This document shows positions 32,622-34,408 of a DNA stretch of 34,408 nt, piece after piece. This DNA comes from Methyloversatilis discipulorum. GTDB taxonomy: Bacteria; Pseudomonadota; Gammaproteobacteria; Burkholderiales; Rhodocyclaceae. Below the pieces are notes generated by a model. That model was not told the DNA's origin and made no database searches. It saw nothing but the letters and a program-made list of their open reading frames with translations. Every line of letters starts with the position of its first letter. The first letter of the stretch is position 1. The position numbers and the translations under genes are program-made. The stretch spans positions 1 through 34,408 of the forward strand of contig NZ_JADMJL010000051.1 in NCBI RefSeq assembly GCF_018780585.1. Reading direction: 5' to 3'.

Positions 32622-33695
32622 TCAGCCGCGCAGCCAGGCCATCAGTCCGCCATAGCAGGCCGCATGCGAGAAGCGGTCGCGGGCGTATGCGTGGGCGGCG
32701 CGTGCGTAGCGCCGGCGCAGCGGCAGATCGTCGAGCAGCGTGCGGCAGGCGTCAGCAAAGGCAGCGGCTTCGTCGGCCAGCAGAAAGGCCTCGCCGGCGC
32801 CATCCTCCAGGCCGCGCGCGCCTTCGCGCGTGGTGACCACGGGCAGACCGGCGGCGAGCGCCTCGACCGTCTTGATCTTCAGCCCGGAGCCCCAGCGCAC
32901 CGGGTTGATGGCGATGTCCACGCCGCTCCACAGCACCTCGATGTCGGGAACGAAGCCGCGCGCGCGGATGCCGTCCGGCAACGGCTGCGGCAGCAGCGCG
33001 GCGATGTGCCCGGCCACCTGCAGCTCGGCGCGCTCGGCGGACAGCGCGGGCCACACGTCATCGATGAACCACTGCAGGCCGTGCCGGTTCGCCACCCACT
33101 GGCTGGCCGCGTAGCCGATCACACGCGAATCCGGCCTCACCGGCTGCGCCGGCAGCACGACCGGGTGCGGCACGCACAACGCCCGCTCGCCGAGCGCGGC
33201 GGCAACGCGCGCGTGATCGTCCGGCTGGATCAGCAGCACGCGGTCGTAGTGACGCAGGAAGCCGAGCTCGCGTTCGAAATCCAGCGCCTCCTCGACCGCG
33301 ACGCCCACGCTCGCGCGCGACGCGGCGTTGTCGCTGACCAGGTCGTGCGTGTCCATCACCAGCCGGATGCCATCCGGCACCGCCAGCCGCAGGAAATCGA
33401 GTTGCAGCCGCGACAGCAGCACGCAGTCCGGCGCGATCTGCCGGCACATGCCGCGCAACCCGCTCACCAGTGCGGCGCGTTCCGGCCTCGCGGTATCGCC
33501 GACCGCGAGGCGGTAGCGATGCCGGCTGCGCTCGACAAAGGGCCGGGTGGCTGCGTCCGGCTGCTCGGGGAAGAACACGGTCAGTTCGCAGACCTCGGCC
33601 AGTGCATCGATCAGCGCCGCGGTGCGCGCCGCTTCGCCGTTGCCGGGGCGCCAGTAGCGACTGCGGGTGACGAATATCAGTTTCGGTCGGCTCAT
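32622..33695 (-). CDS. GT4-family glycosyltransferase
   Basis: This is a GT-B retaining glycosyltransferase (357 residues). The N-terminal half starts [35 protein letters not shown], an acceptor-binding Rossmann fold. The donor site is in the C-terminal half: [43 protein letters not shown], where the family's E-x7-E motif is only partly seen (V-E-A-L-A-A-G). A GTG at 33704 is an alternative start three codons earlier; neither start shows a clear ribosome site. It probably acts in exopolysaccharide or LPS assembly, as does the other GT gene in this region. It lies back-to-back with ilvD. Confidence 0.8.
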   Translation of the reverse strand: MSRPKLIFVTRSRYWRPGNGEAARTAALIDALAEVCELTVFFPEQPDAATRPFVERSRHRYRLAVGDTARPERAALVSGLRGMCRQIAPDCVLLSRLQLDFLRLAVPDGIRLVMDTHDLVSDNAASRASVGVAVEEALDFERELGFLRHYDRVLLIQPDDHARVAAALGERALCVPHPVVLPAQPVRPDSRVIGYAASQWVANRHGLQWFIDDVWPALSAERAELQVAGHIAALLPQPLPDGIRARGFVPDIEVLWSGVDIAINPVRWGSGLKIKTVEALAAGLPVVTTREGARGLEDGAGEAFLLADEAAAFADACRTLLDDLPLRRRYARAAHAYARDRFSHAACYGGLMAWLRG

Positions 33696-33715
33696 CGGAG
33701 GCACATCGGGGAAGA

Positions 33716-33742
33716 TGAAGGGACGGAAGGTGAAGGGACGGA
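33716..33742. repeat. Tandem 15-bp direct repeat upstream of ilvD
   Basis: TGAAGGGACGGA occurs twice with a 15-bp period (33716-33727 and 33731-33742), next to the TAGAAT -10-like box of ilvD. The spacing puts both copies on about the same DNA face. Confidence 0.6.
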
Positions 33743-33748
33743 TAGAAT
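33743..33748 (+). promoter_or_regulatory. Putative -10 box (TAGAAT) of ilvD
   Basis: TAGAAT lies 31 nt before the ilvD ATG, just after the direct repeats. The -35 region falls inside the repeats and is not a good match. Confidence 0.4.
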
Positions 33749-33779
33749 TCCGCTTTTACCCGATTCTGCAGGAGCTTCC

Positions 33780-34408
33780 ATGCCCGCCTACCGTTCCCGT
33801 ACCTCGACCCACGGCCGCAACATGGCCGGCGCCCGCGCGCTGTGGCGCGCCACCGGCATGAAGGACGGCGATTTCGGCAAGCCCATCATCGCCATCGCGA
33901 ACAGCTTTACGCAGTTCGTGCCGGGCCACGTGCACCTGAAGGACCTCGGCCAGATGGTCGCCCGCGAGATCGAGAAAGCCGGCGGCGTGGCCAAGGAATT
34001 CAACACCATCGCGGTCGATGACGGCATCGCGATGGGCCACGGCGGCATGCTGTACTCGCTGCCGTCGCGCGACCTGATCGCCGACAGCGTCGAATACATG
34101 GTGAATGCCCACTGCGCCGACGCGCTGGTGTGCATCTCGAACTGCGACAAGATCACCCCGGGCATGCTGATGGCCGCCATGCGGCTGAACATCCCCACCG
34201 TGTTCGTGTCCGGCGGCCCGATGGAAGCGGGCAAGGTGAACTGGGGCCAGAAAATCATCGCCGTCGATCTGGTCGACGCCATGGTCAAGGGTGCCGACAC
34301 CAACTGTTCGGACGAGGAGTCCGAAGCTTACGAGCGCAGCGCCTGTCCGACCTGCGGCTCCTGCTCCGGCATGTTCACCGCCAATTCGATGAACTGCCTG
34401 ACCGAAGC
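33780..34408 (+). CDS. ilvD: Dihydroxy-acid dehydratase, N-terminal part (truncated by the window)
   Basis: This is the Fe-S dehydratase of branched-chain amino acid synthesis, converting 2,3-dihydroxyisovalerate to 2-ketoisovalerate and its isoleucine counterpart. The visible 209 codons run almost collinear with E. coli Ilv[21 protein letters not shown], then [13 protein letters not shown], Cys122 in NCDKITPGM, Cys192 and Cys195 in [11 protein letters not shown]. The latter carry the iron-sulfur cluster ligands of the long E. coli type. AGGAG lies 8 nt before the ATG at 33780. The reading frame is still open at the window end, where about two thirds of the protein is missing. It is divergent from the GT4 gene. 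Confidence 0.95.
   Translation, partial: MPAYRSRTSTHGRNMAGARALWRATGMKDGDFGKPIIAIANSFTQFVPGHVHLKDLGQMVAREIEKAGGVAKEFNTIAVDDGIAMGHGGMLYSLPSRDLIADSVEYMVNAHCADALVCISNCDKITPGMLMAAMRLNIPTVFVSGGPMEAGKVNWGQKIIAVDLVDAMVKGADTNCSDEESEAYERSACPTCGSCSGMFTANSMNCLTE

Overview
The window is high-GC, densely packed chromosomal DNA with the gene content of a betaproteobacterium. Pointers are the zapB-zapA-6S RNA arrangement, a tripartite tricarboxylate transporter (TTT) with its Bug-type binding protein, two PEP-CTERM proteins, an E. coli-type ilvD and many TACAAT -10 elements. A Rhodocyclales or Methyloversatilis-like methylotroph would fit, but this assignment is inference. I see no insertion sequence, prophage, tRNA, rRNA or CRISPR array.

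Layout. 1-321: non-coding, with a REP-like palindrome. 322-2560: a small PEP-CTERM exported protein and a GT39-like membrane glycosyltransferase. 2604-4313: a long CorA-type metal transporter. 4326-8751 (minus): a two-partner secretion pair, tpsA then tpsB, with an FNR-like box upstream. 8897-10912 (minus): an RNB-domain exoribonuclease. 11056-13033: MgtE and a small secreted protein. 13043-13885 (minus): a TauE/SafE permease.

13993-19813 (minus) is the most interesting part. It is an apparent five-gene operon: a CoA ligase of the oxalyl-CoA synthetase (AAE3/Pcs60) type, TctC, TctB, TctA and a PanE-family reductase. In Methylobacterium extorquens a PanE paralogue acts as oxalyl-CoA reductase. 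Together the genes read as import, CoA activation and reduction of oxalate to glyoxylate. A 22-bp palindrome lies upstream, a perfect 14-bp-stem hairpin separates tctC from tctB, and a terminator follows the last gene.

20151-20862 (minus): zapB-zapA and 6S RNA. 20950-23155: cobU, cobC, a small secreted protein (minus) and a second CobC-like phosphatase. 23237-24988: MsbA-type ABC exporter. 24996-27305 (minus): a glycosyltransferase and an AttH/CrtC-like lipocalin-fold protein. 27442-28407: a Gly/Tyr-repeat PEP-CTERM protein with a sigma-54-like promoter. 28481-29257 (minus): ferredoxin-NADP reductase with a LysR-type box upstream. 29352-32479 (minus): a PhnD-like binding protein overlapping a hybrid histidine kinase. 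32622-33695 (minus): a GT4 glycosyltransferase. 33780 to the window end: the start of ilvD.

Functional themes are envelope and surface biology (PEP-CTERM proteins, glycosyltransferases, two-partner secretion, MsbA), Mg2+ transport (CorA-like and MgtE), cobalamin salvage, and the proposed oxalate module. All family assignments come from reading motifs by eye; no database search was run.
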